64,000 nucleotides of DNA from NCBI GenBank assembly GCA_050084985.1, contig JBITNC010000002.1, positions 32,984,001-33,048,000 on the forward strand, given 5' to 3'. This document shows, piece after piece, positions 45,605-57,159 of the stretch (position 1 is the stretch's first letter; each line of letters opens with the position of its first letter). This stretch comes from Nageia nagi. Lineage: Eukaryota; Pinophyta. The notes under the pieces are model-generated. The model was not told the DNA's origin. It ran no database searches and was given only the letters and a program-made list of their open reading frames with translations. A program made the position numbers and the translations under genes.

Positions 45605-47500
45605 ATGGCAAGCAGAGAAGGTTTCTCATCTAACAAGGCACCTCTCTTTGATGGAACCAATTATGCTTTCTAGAAAATTCGAATGAAGACTTATCTCAGT
45701 GCATTAGGTTTTGGTACTTGGGATGCTGTTAAAAGGGGTTACACTCCTCCCCCTATAGGTCCATCAGATGAAGCAGAAAGAAAGGCATTTGAATGTGATG
45801 TAAAAGCAAGAAATGCTCTAATGTGTGGTCTTGTGGAAGTGAACTGGTGAAAGCTATGGCATGCAAATCTGCAAAAGAAATATGGAATAAGTTGAAGAGC
45901 ATTCACGAAGGAGATGATAAAGTCAAGGAAGCAAAACTCCAAACCCATAGAGCTCAATTCGAAGTTCTAAAGATGAATGAAGATGAAACCATTGAAGCAT
46001 ACATGTTGAGAGTAAATGAAATTACTAATGCAATCAGAGGTCTTGGGGAAGAAATTGAAGATCATGTCATCGTGAAAAAGGTACTGCGATCTCTCACATC
46101 TCGCTTTGATTCAAAGGTGTCTGCTATTGAAGAAGCAAAAAATTTGAAAACTTTCAACATGGATGAAATGCATGGATCGCTGACTGCTTATGAAATGAGG
46201 ATTAAAAAAGCAAAACATTCAAAAAAGGAAGCAGCGTTTAAATCCAAAATAGATTCTGACGATGAGGAACAATCTGATGGAGCAGAAGCAAATTTTGTTA
46301 GAAAGCTAAAAAGGGGAAAAGGTAAATATAAAGGCAAGCTACCGTTTAATTGTTTTAATTGTGGTGGTATTGGTCATTTCATTTCAAAATGTCCATATAG
46401 AAAAACTAATAAAGATGATCAAGAATCATATTTTGAGAAAAACCACAAAATGAAATCTCATGCTCGAAATAGAAGGTCAAATAGATAGAGCTTCATATCT
46501 AGAAATGAAGGCTCCATTGATGATGATTCCAGTAATGAATCAAAAAAAGAATACAATGGAGCATTGTTTATGGCATTTGAAGAGAAACTGAATGAAGACA
46601 ATCAAAATGACCAAGAACATAAAAAAGAAGAGACAGATGAAGAAAATGACTATGAGATTGAGATTGATCTTGAAGAAGAACTAATAACAGCATTGAATGA
46701 ATTGGATAAAGAAATAAAGAAAAATAAGAAACTTTCAAAAAGGTTTGATGATGCAAGTAAAATTATAGAAAACTTAAAAATAGAAGTGGAAGAATCTAAG
46801 AGGATAAATGAGAGTTTGGAGGAACAGCTTCTTGTGAAAGTTAAAAATTGCAGTAAGCTTGAAGAAGAAATAACTGGGCTACGTATGCAACTAGAGGAAG
46901 TCACCAAGAAAATCAGCTCTTTTGAATATCTAGAAGGAAGGTCGACTAAACTCAGCGAAATCATTAACAGTCAAAGAATGTTTTCTGATAAATCTAGTCT
47001 GGGATATGAATAAGGACAATCTTCCAATGACATAAAAAGGGAAAACATAAAAGAAACCAAAAAGAAGGAAGATAGCTCAGGACTGGAGGATGATGGCTTC
47101 ACTCAAGTGCATTCCAGAAGAAGACCCTATGTAGGACCAAGAAGTACTCAGCAATATAATAGCTACATCCATCCCTTCAATGGATACTATTTCAAATGCA
47201 ATGCGTATGGACACAAAATTTTTGAATGTAAGTATAATATCGCTCCAAGAACCTTTGTTACTAGGAATGCATTCGGCCCACTAATGGAGTATCCAGTTGA
47301 GTGTTACAACTATCATGAGTATGGACACATTGCCAGATTCTGCAGAAATAATCATGGCATGAGGTTCTTTCCATCGAGACAATTTCCTTCCATAAGACAG
47401 AATAAACAGTTTCAGAGCAGTCATCCACAGGAAGAAGAAAAATATAATAAAAAACAAGAAGCTAAAATAAAATTAAAACAAGTCTGGAAAGAAAAGGAGA
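45605..47500 (+). pseudogene. gag: SIRE-like gag (decayed)
   Basis: ATG 45605 (MASREGFSSNKAPLFDG). TAG at 45671-45673 replaces the Trp of the FWKIRMKTYL motif. A one-base deletion near 45832 shifts into the frame that stays open from 45823: CKSAKEIWNKLKSIHEGDDK, then a CCHC knuckle at 46351-46392 (CFNCGGIGHFISKC). After TAG 46486 follows a Glu/Asp/Lys-rich coiled-coil zone (46564-47011), TAA 47011, and two more degenerate knuckles near 47190-47230 (CNAYGHKIFEC) and 47300-47345 (CYNYHEYGHIARFC). All parts after 45823 are in one frame. Several knuckles and a coiled coil are usual for the SIRE lineage. Confidence 0.88.
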
Positions 47501-48900
47501 AACTCAGAGAGGATAAAGAGTCTTTAATTGTTCAAACAGCATTAAAAGCTCAAGACAAACCATCACCATGGATATTAGACAGCGGATGCTCAAGTCACAT
47601 GATAGGTGACAAGAAGAAATTTCAAAAACTACAGGAATATGAAGGTGGGTCAGTAAGATTTGGAAATAATGATGGCACACAAATTATCGACAAAGGGACA
47701 GTCAAAATAAATGATGGCAACATCAGATCCGAAGAGGTATTATTTGTTGTGGGACTGAAGCATAATTTGTTGAGCATCAGTCAAATATGTGACAAAGGAC
47801 ATGATGTAATTTTCAAAAAGCATGGCTGTGATATCTGAAGGGAAAATAGTGGTAGACTTGTAGCAGTTAGTACAAGAACCTGTGGTAATTTATACACCTT
47901 ATCAGATATTTCAGAGGGATCATGTCTTCTAGGCAAGGAGAGTGATGATTGGCTATGGCATAAGAGATTGGGACACATCTATTTTAAAAACTTGATGAAC
48001 ATTTGCTCAAAAAGAGCAGTAAGAGATATGTCCAGTATCAACAAACTAGCAAATAATATTTGTGATTCATGCCAAAGGGGAAAGCAAACTCGGGAAAAGT
48101 TCAAAGTGAAAGAATATCACACAAGCAGACCATTGGAAATCATACACACCGACCTATGCGGACCAATGAGAACACAAAGCGTCAATGGAGATAAGTATTT
48201 TATTTTGTTCATAGATGATTATTCAAGAATGACGTGGGTGCAATTTTTGAAACATAAATCTGAAGCTTTTGAAATGTTCAAAGCATTTAAAAATCAAGTA
48301 GAAAATCAGATAGAGAGGAGAATTAAATGTCTTCGCTCAGACAGAGGAGGTGAGTTCACTTCTAATTAGTTTTCTAAGTTTTGCATACAACACGGAATTA
48401 AAAGACAATTCTCTATAAGCAAGAACTCCACAACAAAATGGAGTAGTTGAAAGAAAAAATAGAGCAGTACAAGAAATGGCTTGAACCATGTTGATAGAAA
48501 GCAAGGTTGCTGATAGGTTCTGGAAAGAAGCAGTGCATACTACAGTGCATATTCAAAATAGATGTATGATGTGACCACATGAGGACAGAACACCATATGA
48601 ATTATGGTTTGGAAGAAGAGCTACAGTGAAGCACTTCAAGATCTTTGGCAGTAAATGCTATATCAAGAGAATAGAAGAAAATTTAGGAAAGTTTGAGGAT
48701 AGATCTAATGAAGCATCTTTCTTGGTTACTCTTCGAAGAGCAAAGCATACAGGTGTTATAATAAAAGGACAAAAACAATCATTGATAGTGCTGATGTTCA
48801 TGTTGATGAGCAAAGAGATCTTCCCAAGAGAAATGATGATGATGATCTTCCTGCCTATCAAGATTCAATTGAAGAAGACAAAAAGAATAAAAACAAATCT
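47501..48900 (+). pseudogene. pol: SIRE-like protease and integrase (decayed)
   Basis: Protease active site WILDSGCSSHMIGD at about 47569-47610. TGA 47836. Pre-integrase zinc motif DWLWHKRLGHI to ICDSCQRGKQ (47945-48090). Integrase core: IIHTDLCGPM, CLRSDRGGEF and QQNGVVERKNR; the DDE residues are all present although TAG 48367 and an insertion near 48424 break the frame. Beyond 48720 the frame shifts again. Confidence 0.87.
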
Positions 48901-50659
48901 AAGCCTCCTATACAGCAATCACAAGTAAAGAAACCAAAAGATTCAAATTCGCCAAGTAACCCAAATAGTGCTTCAGAAAATGAGGCAGAAGAAGATGAAA
49001 ATTCAAAAACTCCATCAAAAAGATGGCACAAGGATCATCCACAAGAGCAAATCATTGGTGAGTTTCATATAGGCATTCAAACTCACAGAGGGGTTTCACG
49101 TACCTATTCTCTCCTATCCAATATAGAGCCTAAAAATGTCTCAGAAGCTAGCCAAGATGAAAGTTGGATGAAAGCAATGGAGGAAGAACTCACTCAAATT
49201 GAAAAGAATGAAACATGGGAACTCGTTCCTAGACCAGCCAACAAAAATGTGATTGGCACAAAGTGGATTTTTCGCAATAAGTTGAATGAAGATGGGATAG
49301 TGGTTTGAAATAAAGCTAGACTTGTCTGCAAGGGATATGCTCAAGTTGAAGGAATTGATTTTGAAGAAACTTTTGCACCTGTGGCCAGATTAGAAGCTAT
49401 TCGCATGTTTTTAGCTTTTTACAGTGTATAAAGACTTTAAAGTTTATCAAATGGATGTAAAATCAGCCTTTCTAAATGGCAAAATTAAGGAAGAAGTCTA
49501 TATTGAACAGCCAGATGGTTTCCAATTGGGAGAGAATCCTAATCTGGTATGCAAACTAAAGAAGGCTCTGTATGGTTTAAAACAGGCACCTCGAGCATGG
49601 TAATCCAGACTTGATACATATCTTCAGCAGCAAGGCTTTAGAAAAGGAATGGTGGATAGCAATTTATACATTAAATCAAAAAAGGAAAATCAGCTCATTG
49701 TTGTTGTCTATGTAGATGATATAATTTTTGGAGGAAGCAAGAATGAGCTATGTAAAAATCTTGCTGACAACATGCAAACAGAATTCGAGATGTCTATGAT
49801 AGGTGAGCTTGCATTTTTTCTCGCTTACAAATCAATCAGTTGAAGAATGGCATGTTCATTTCTCAAACTAAGTATGTTAAGGAGATGCTGAAGAAGTTTA
49901 CCATGGAAGACTATAAACCTGTGAGCACCCCTATGACGATAGGCTGCAAATTAAGCAAGGATGATAAAGCACCAACAGTAGATCAAACACAATACAGGTC
50001 AATGATTGGAAGTTTATTATATTTGATAGCTACTAGACCAGATATTCTTCAAGCAGTATGTATGGTTGCTCAATTTCAATCAAATCCCAAAGAAACACAT
50101 GTTACTGCAGTAAAGAGAATATTCAGATATCTCAAAGGTACAGTAGAATATGTTTATGGTATCCTAGAGGAAAGGACTTTACACTTATTACCTTTTCAGA
50201 TGCAGACTGGGTAGGATGCGTGGATGATAGGAAGAGCACCAGTGGAGGAGCATTTTATTTGGGTAATAATCTTGTTGGTTGGCACAGTAAAAAGCAAGAC
50301 TTAGTATCCCTATCTACAGTAGAAGTAGAGTATATAGCAGCAACTTCTTGCTGCACACAAATTCTATGGATGAAGCAGATGCTAAAAGATTTTGGTATAC
50401 AGATTAATGAGCCCATATCAGTTCTTTATGATAACACAAGTGCAATTAATATATCAAAAAATCCTATTATGCACTACAAACAAAGCATATTGCAATCAGA
50501 TATCACTTTCTAAAAGAAAGAGTGGCGCAAGGAGAAGTACAGTTGGATTTTGTTCCAACCACAGAGCAAGTAGTAGACATCTTTACAAAGCCTTTGCCCA
50601 AAGACGTCTTTGAATATCTTCGAAACAAGCTAGGAGTTGTTGTCCTTCCCAAGCATTAG
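48901..50659 (+). pseudogene. pol: SIRE-like reverse transcriptase and RNase H (decayed)
   Basis: RT begins near 49150 (ESWMKAMEEELTQIEKNETW), TGA 49307 interrupts; [20 protein letters not shown], a frameshift near 49425, then [20 protein letters not shown] and the intact box YVDDIIF at 49709-49729. Frameshifts at about 49830, 50160 and 50475 break the rest. RNase H: SDADWVGCVDDRKSTSGGAF and LSTVEVEYIAATSCCTQIL. The end VVDIFTKPLPKDVFEYLR leads to TAG 50657-50659. Confidence 0.88.
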
Positions 50660-50885
50660 CTAGTTCTGGATGTCACATTCTCAGGGGGAGTGTTTATTTT
50701 TTCCTTCCTATATTGCTTCTGTGTATCTTGTTTTTGTATGCATACTACTGATTTCCTGAGAATGTCATGTATGGACTCAGGGAGAGTCTGTAAATGCCCT
50801 TTATTATTGTTGACAAAGGGGAGAGAAAAGTCCTGATGCTGGTGTCTGATCAAGTGGTGTTGCCAACAATTCCAAAGGGGGAGAT
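50660..50885 (+). other. SIRE-like 3' untranslated part with polypurine tract
   Basis: No open frame. The tract AAAGGGGGAGA (50874-50884) abuts the LTR, the canonical SIRE position. Confidence 0.85.
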
Positions 50886-52779
50886 TGTTGAGCATGTGTG
50901 ATTGTCATTGTTGTCAACACATGGTTTTGGTAAAGATCGGGTTTCAGAGGTGATGCGGTCAGCAAGGAGAATTGAAAAGTTGGGGTTAGTAAATAAAGCA
51001 TTATAGAAGAGATGACATCAGTGATTTTGGGCCTTAACCCAAAACCAGAGCCCAGAAGTGATGAGGTCAGCAAGGAGTGATCAAATAGTTGATGCCAGTA
51101 AGTAAAACATTCCAGAGGGAAGAGATGACATCACGAGAAGAATGATGCTTACATTTTTGAATGAAACTGGGTTCTGGAGATGATGAGGTCAGCAAGGGGT
51201 GATTAAAAAGGCTGAAGTCAGTAGATTAAGCATTCCAAAATGAAATGATAAAAGCTCAGTTGTGAAAAAAAAAAAAACCAGGCTCTAGAGAAAGTGAGTA
51301 GAGCATTCTGGAAGCATGAAGATGACATCACAGGGAGAACAACATTCACATTTTTGAATGAAACTGGGTCCCAGAGATGATGAGGTCAGCAAGGAGTGAT
51401 CAAATAACCAGATCTAGTGAGTAAAACATTCTAAAATGTAGAGATGAGAACAGCAAAGAGAGATCAAATAGCCAGAGCCAGTAAATAGAATATCTCAAAA
51501 GTGACAAGGACAGCGAGAAGTCAGATCACATCTTTAAGTTTTTTTTTTCTAGAAATGACATCAACATGAACATCGTGGGAAGCGTTTTACTCTACTTCTG
51601 GAGTCCAGAGAAGATGATGTTAGCAGTTGGTGTTGAAAAGTTTGGAAGGCCACATAGATACCTTGGAACTCTCTTTCGGAGTCTGGAGATGATGACATCA
51701 TGGTGTGGACATCGCAGGAAGCATTTTACTCTACTTTCAGAGTCCAGAGAAGATGACATTAGCAATTGGTGTTGAAAAGTCTGGAAGGCCACATAGATAT
51801 CTTGGAACTCTCTTTCAGAGTCTAGAGATGATGACATCATGGTGAATACAATAAACATTCAGTAAGCTAGTCAATCTCTAAGCTATAGAAAGAGACTCCG
51901 AAACTAAGGCAAAAGAAACCTAGAACTACCATTATGAAGAAGAAAAGAGTCTAGGATTATTAGAAATAATTAGATACTATCAAATCTCCAAAATCAGTGG
52001 AGAAAGAGCTATGCTTGTCTGAACAACTTTATTTGAGCAATAGAAGCATTTGTCAGTTACAGTAGTTGTAGTCTCGGATAGTGAACTCTCTTAGTGCAGG
52101 AGCAGTTACAAATAAAGATTCCTTTTCAGTTTGTTTTTGATAATGTGTTATGATAGGAATAGTTTCATGGGGGTTTTCTTGATGTGTAACGGTTTTTAGA
52201 GTGTATTGTAGATGGAGTGAAAACTGGTGAGAAGTATTGAGCGAAAAGTGAAGTGGTGTAGAGGATGTAATAGTGTGGAAGAGGGGAGTATCAGGTGAAT
52301 GTGAAGTGAGCAAATGAATATGCAGAGAGGATAGTAATTGTTTAACTATGTTACTTTGGAGTCATGTGCAGAGATAAAATAATGAGCATTAGAGCTACAC
52401 CATTGAGGGTCTTCTAGAATTGTATTCTTTCCTCCTTTTTGAATGTTGTATCAAGTGGGTGCTTGAGAGTTGGAGTTGGTGCTCCAAGTAGTAGGTGCTA
52501 CTATTTTTTAAAGTGGTAGTTGGTGCTACCCTTCACAGTTGGTGCTGTGAATCTGTAGGCTTACTTTAATGACTGGATTTGGATTGGAGTCCAAGCAGTC
52601 ATTTTCGGGGATGTAGCCAATCTGGTGAGCGTCGTTATATCTGGTGTTGTGTGATGTACTTGGTGTGCTTGCTCAATTTTCTCTAGCTTTTAATCTATCT
52701 TTATTTAAGAAGCTTAAATTGATTATTTTTTTTATACACTGATTCACCCCCCTCTCTCAGTGTCACTTGAAGTCCAACA
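50886..52779 (+). repeat. SIRE-like 3' LTR
   Basis: TGTTGAGCATG to AAGTCCAACA, followed by GAGAG. Homologous to 43652-45541 throughout. Confidence 0.94.
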
Positions 52780-52784
52780 GAGAG

Positions 52785-54370
52785 CATTTATTCAGCCATG
52801 CTCTTTCCAATGCAAAGCTCTTTGACCTCTTTAGACCATTATTATTGGAGTGTGTTCATTTCCTTCTCCTTCTATAGATAAATTTTTTTATTGTTGCCTC
52901 ATATTTTTTTCAAAGTGGATTGATTGCTATTTGCAATTTGTCAACCTATTGAGATAACTTCAGTTGATTGATTTCTACTTTGTATTGCTTCATTTCTACC
53001 TTATGGTTGTATGGATGGTGATTGCCTTCAATTGCTCTTCAAGGGAAGTGTTATTGTATGAGGGTGGTTAAATTAGGGTTATGAATGGGTTAGGTAAGTT
53101 TGCTAATGATAGTAGAATTTAATTTTTCTAGTTTCTCAATTAATTTTATCGATAGGATGGAGAGGTAGTTGATGTGTTATTGGAGTTGGTGAAAAACTAA
53201 CTAGACTGACCACATGAGCTCTTGGTATTGAAACTCATGAGTTCAATGAAATGAATTGATGTCCCTATTCACTATTTCATTAATTAACTAGTGGTCAAGG
53301 ATAGAGAAATGGCTTGTATTGGCCATACTACAACATCAATTTTTTGCAACATGTGAATTCAAAATTGTAGGTTCTATGGCTTAATAAACAATGCTATGGA
53401 TGTGTACTATGAATATGGGAAGAGATGTGTCTAGGGATGATTTCTTATCTCTTTTCTAGTGTAATGATAAGGGATGGATTATTGGCTATTAAATAGCTAG
53501 TCTAGATGAATAGTGGTGACAATGGTGGTATTGATGAGGCTAGGGACTTACAGTATTAATAGTGTGTGGGTAATAGTAATGGGTATCGATATTGAAATAG
53601 GAGCTATACTGGTAATAGAAATTGGAATAAAAATTTAATTAGAAACTAGAATAAAGATATCATATCTTACTTATGGTAGTGTATGCTATGATATGGAAGT
53701 TGACACTATCAGTGGTCCATATGGTGGTGATGGTGGTTGGTCATTGATGACACTATGGGTGTATTGTCTAGTGTCTAGTACCTCCATGATCACCAACACG
53801 ATATGTATTACTAGTCAATCAACTTCCTCCATTTTCACTTCTCTACTAGATCCTTCATCAGTTTATTACCTCCTTTGTCTATTCTGTAGGGATTATTCAT
53901 ATATAGATTTAATTTCTAAGTCTTGTTCTTTCTTCCTTATTGCACTCTTTGAGGAGGAAGGAATCGATATGGTGGAGCTTGGCCCTTCTTAGGGTGGTTG
54001 AATCGATTATTCCCCCTTTCTCACTTATTTATTTTTAAGGAATTCAATAATTTTTTGGTATTCACTAGAATCAAACTTATGTGAGAGTCTATCCTCCATA
54101 TACCCTAATATTGGATAATTGAATTTCAATAATATGTTATCGACTATCACTACTAAATATAATATTTTATTTAATTAATTGAATTTGATGATGGCTAGCA
54201 TTGGTATCCATGTATAGCCTTGAATTAGATTTTGGACCTCTTTGACCCATACTATAAAATTTTTCATTCGACTATGGAGGTTGATGTAAATTTTGATTAC
54301 CATCCTTGTGCTCTCTAGGTCGATTCGCTCCATTGTACTTATGATTTTCTCCCCTTTCTTCCCTTTCTGG
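52785..54370 (-). pseudogene. Coding-like remnant, other half (flanks SIRE-like element)
   Basis: Continues the minus-strand reading of 42881-43646 on the far side of the insertion. Near 52990-52860 it is Lys/Glu-rich (VEMKQYKVEINQLKLSQ). 53990-53720 is Ser/Pro/Ile-rich (EGPSSTISIPSSSKSAIRKK, then QPPSPPYGPLIVSTS). 54350-54200 reads MERIDLESTRMVIKIYINL. A Ser/Pro-rich zone followed by a coiled coil is the same order as in the Gypsy-1 extra frame, but stops are numerous and no motif settles it. Confidence 0.3.
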
Positions 54371-54481
54371 TAAAGTATAAAATTCTATTTATAGACACCT
54401 AAAAATGACCCCTCTTTTGATAAATGAAAGAGGGGGATAAAATTTCAAGCAAACATTAAAGTTTGCTAAGGTGTATAGATC

Positions 54482-54552
54482 ACTAGCAATTCATTACAAT
54501 CATCGGCAATCATATTTAATCGCTAGCACCCGATGGGTAATCACCAATGATC
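54482..54552 (-). repeat. About 20-bp minisatellite, minus orientation
   Basis: The minus strand reads units TGCTAGCGATTAAATATGAT, TGCCGATGATTGTAATGAAT and a partial TGCTAGTGATC, preceded by TTGGTGATTACCC. It has the same consensus as 55410-55493 in opposite orientation. Confidence 0.7.
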
Positions 54553-55409
54553 CTATAATTAGAAAACATAAAGAAAAAAATAGAAAAATTAGGCACCTAA
54601 GGAAACAAGTTGAAGGATCAAGGATGAGTCATCCATGATCCTATGCTTTCCTTGCATGGATTTAATCCATGACAACATTGGATGAGATTTTTCATCCATC
54701 CTTACCTTCTAAAATAGCAACTAATGTTGCCATAGAAAATCTATAATTAAGACTTCTTCCAAGGAGAAAAGAGACAAAAAAAAGGCAACCTTAATCTGCT
54801 AAATTAGAACCAGATCACTAAGTATATTTCAATTTACTTTTTTTACTTATATAGATGTTTATTCCATGTTTATTTATTATAATATTAGAGCAAGAACAAG
54901 TATGTTTGATGGGTTGTTGGTTTGTGCATATGCAGGATTCCAAGACTAACAACTAATTAAGGTAAAGGGAAGCTTAGGAATAGCAAGAAAGAAGTAATTA
55001 AAATCCTTCTTATTGCAGGTTCATTCAAATGACATCTAGAGCTTGAAGACATCAGCAAAGAAGGGCCTCCAAGAGGCCTATATTATGCATTGTACTGAAG
55101 CCCTCCATTACAAGGTAATCTATAATTAAAACTAAGGTTTATTTAGATGTTAATAAAGATTTTTTGTTGGTTGTGACAACTTTTGTTTTTGCATACTTGA
55201 AGGGTTGATTTTTGAGTAAATATTTTGGTGCTAGAAGGAGGGCCCTCAAATATAGCCTACATGAAAAATGAGGTGCAAGGGGTATTTATTACTATTTATA
55301 TTTAATTTTTTATCTTTTGTGCTTGTGGAATTGTTACTAAAAGTCATACTATTTTCTATTTTCTATTCTTTGTTTTCTATCTTAGTGATAATTGATAATC
55401 TTCATCAAG
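54553..55409. other. AT-rich DNA between two inverted minisatellites
   Basis: No gene seen. Short open frames only. Confidence 0.55.
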
Positions 55410-55493
55410 TGCCAATGATTTGTGTTGACATGCTAGCGACTTTTATTGAAATGCCAACAATTTCTATTGGATTGCCAATGACTCTATGTGAAA
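55410..55493 (+). repeat. 21-bp minisatellite, four units
   Basis: Units start at 55410, 55431, 55452 and 55473: TGCCAATGATTTGTGTTGAC, TGCTAGCGACTTTTATTGAA, TGCCAACAATTTCTATTGGA, TGCCAATGACTCTATGTGAA (each plus one base). Exact 21-bp spacing. Confidence 0.85.
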
Positions 55494-57159
55494 ATTTGAA
55501 AACATCATAAACTTGAAAAATAAGGTATAAGTTTCAACTTTCATGAATCCTAAAAGTGTAAAATAGGCATTAAAAAATGAAAAATGGAAAAGAACCCCTT
55601 ATTTGTGATTTCTTTTTCCTAGATTGCATATAGGAAGGGTAGGTGTATGATTAAGGAATATGCATTTCTCATTTGCTTAATTTGAATAAATTATATGAAT
55701 TATTTATATTTAAGGGCTTTCAAAATGAAAAATAAAATCACTTGATACTTTCTTTTATATCCACATATGCACTCCCTTTGCACCAAAAGGTGACCTTAGG
55801 TGATCAAAATGGGTATAATGGGAAAGGAGTAAATGAACTCTTTTTTATTATTTTCACTTTTTATCACTAAAATCAGTAAATAATATTCACTAAGTCACTT
55901 ATACACTCAAAAAGAGGAATGAATTTTCACTTAAAAAATGAAATAAACATAAAATCAATTTACTAGGGTAAAGGTAAACTCAAAACACATTAAGTTGGTT
56001 AATTTATTGGGTGGGTGCTTTTCCTTTCACATTAATACACTTCAATGGTCTACCTCATTACTTCAAAAGAAGGTTGAAGGATGGTAATTCAAAGGGGGGT
56101 TAAAGAACCTAATTTAAGAAAATTGATTACACATTACAACCTTTCTTATTTGCCTTACTAATTTGCAAAGAGGTTGAAGGATTGTGACTCGAAGGAGAGT
56201 TAAAAACCTCATATAAAGAAATTTATCTCACATTAAAACTATTCTTATCTACCTTACCACTCCAAAAGGAGGTCAATGGATTATGACTCGAAGAGGGGTT
56301 AAATAATTTCACTAAGTCACTTTCACACTCAGAAGGAATAAATGAATTTCATTAAAACTTGGTTAAAGAATCATACTAAATGGCAAATGAACCTCGTGGG
56401 TTAGATAAAGATCTCACTAATTAAAATATTATTTGTTTCACACTAAATAAAATATAATCAAAGGACATGTATGTTGGTTTGGGTTGTAGTTATCATGAGT
56501 TCTTTTATTTTTAATATATATGCATAAGACCTTTTAAAAAATAAACATCAATGAGTTGGAAGTGATGATCAACCATTGATTCTATATTTCTTGTGCACCC
56601 ACCAACCACACTATAAGCCATAGAGCCAAACTTGGAGATGAATACAAGGTTCTAGGGTGAAATTCATCACTTTCCATTGGGTGACTATAAATAAGGAGGT
56701 TATGCTTGGATTCCACTATCAAGATAGTATTTAGCAGCACTCCCCAAGCCCCATTGCACTAAGGAGACCATTTTGGATACCAAGCTGATACTTTGCCATA
56801 GATCACCTATAGGATTTCAGCCTACCTTTATTCAAACACTTGATTAGAAAAAACCAATCTACAAAAATTAACAAAAAATAAAATAAATCATTCATATCAT
56901 TTATTAAAGAAAAATAATTCAATTTATTAAACAAAATTAGACAAGATAATCACATTACAAAGGTGAGTTATAAATAGGTTATTTGTGCATATATTTGCTT
57001 TTTCTTGATAATATCAAAGCCAAAATAAAATATAATTACTATGAATGATGAATGTTATCTTTTCCTTGCCTAATAAAAAATCAAAACCAAAATAAGAATC
57101 AAAAAGAGTAGGATTCTAAAAAACAACAACAAAAGAGAATGGTTAATACTCATTCTTAA
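55494..57159. other. Region upstream of Tat-B gag, LTR not resolved
   Basis: Possibly contains the Tat-B 5' LTR and leader. The repeat of CACTAAGTCACTT...CACACTCA (about 55888 and 56309) shows local duplication. A primer-site-like ATATCAAAGCC lies near 57011, but no LTR partner is in the window, so its limits cannot be set. Confidence 0.45.
56043..56312. repeat. About 100-bp tandem repeat, 2.6 copies
   Basis: GGTTGAAGGATGGTAATTC (56073), GGTTGAAGGATTGTGACTCG (56173) and GGTCAATGGATTATGACTCG (56272) recur at about 100-bp steps with GGGGTTAAA or GAGTTAAA following. Confidence 0.8.

Larger units (their letters stand above)
43652..52779 (+). mobile_element. Complete SIRE/Maximus-like Ty1/copia retrotransposon
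   Basis: 9128 bp with LTRs of 1890 and 1894 bp, a tRNA-Met-type primer site, a polypurine tract and a 5-bp target duplication. Order gag, protease, integrase, RT, RNase H. The long LTRs and the gag sequence (FDGTNYAFWKIRMKTYLSALG with a TAG at the Trp) are typical of the SIRE (Maximus) lineage. No env-like frame follows pol; only 226 bases separate the pol stop from the 3' LTR. LTR divergence is uneven: about 12 % in the first 270 bp, about 5-6 % near 44.8 kb against 52.0 kb, mostly transitions. Pol carries many frameshifts. Confidence 0.94.

Noticed and set aside
55268-55510. 80-codon hydrophobic frame
   Set aside because: T-rich DNA gives Leu/Phe/Ile by composition and the second half is the 21-bp minisatellite.
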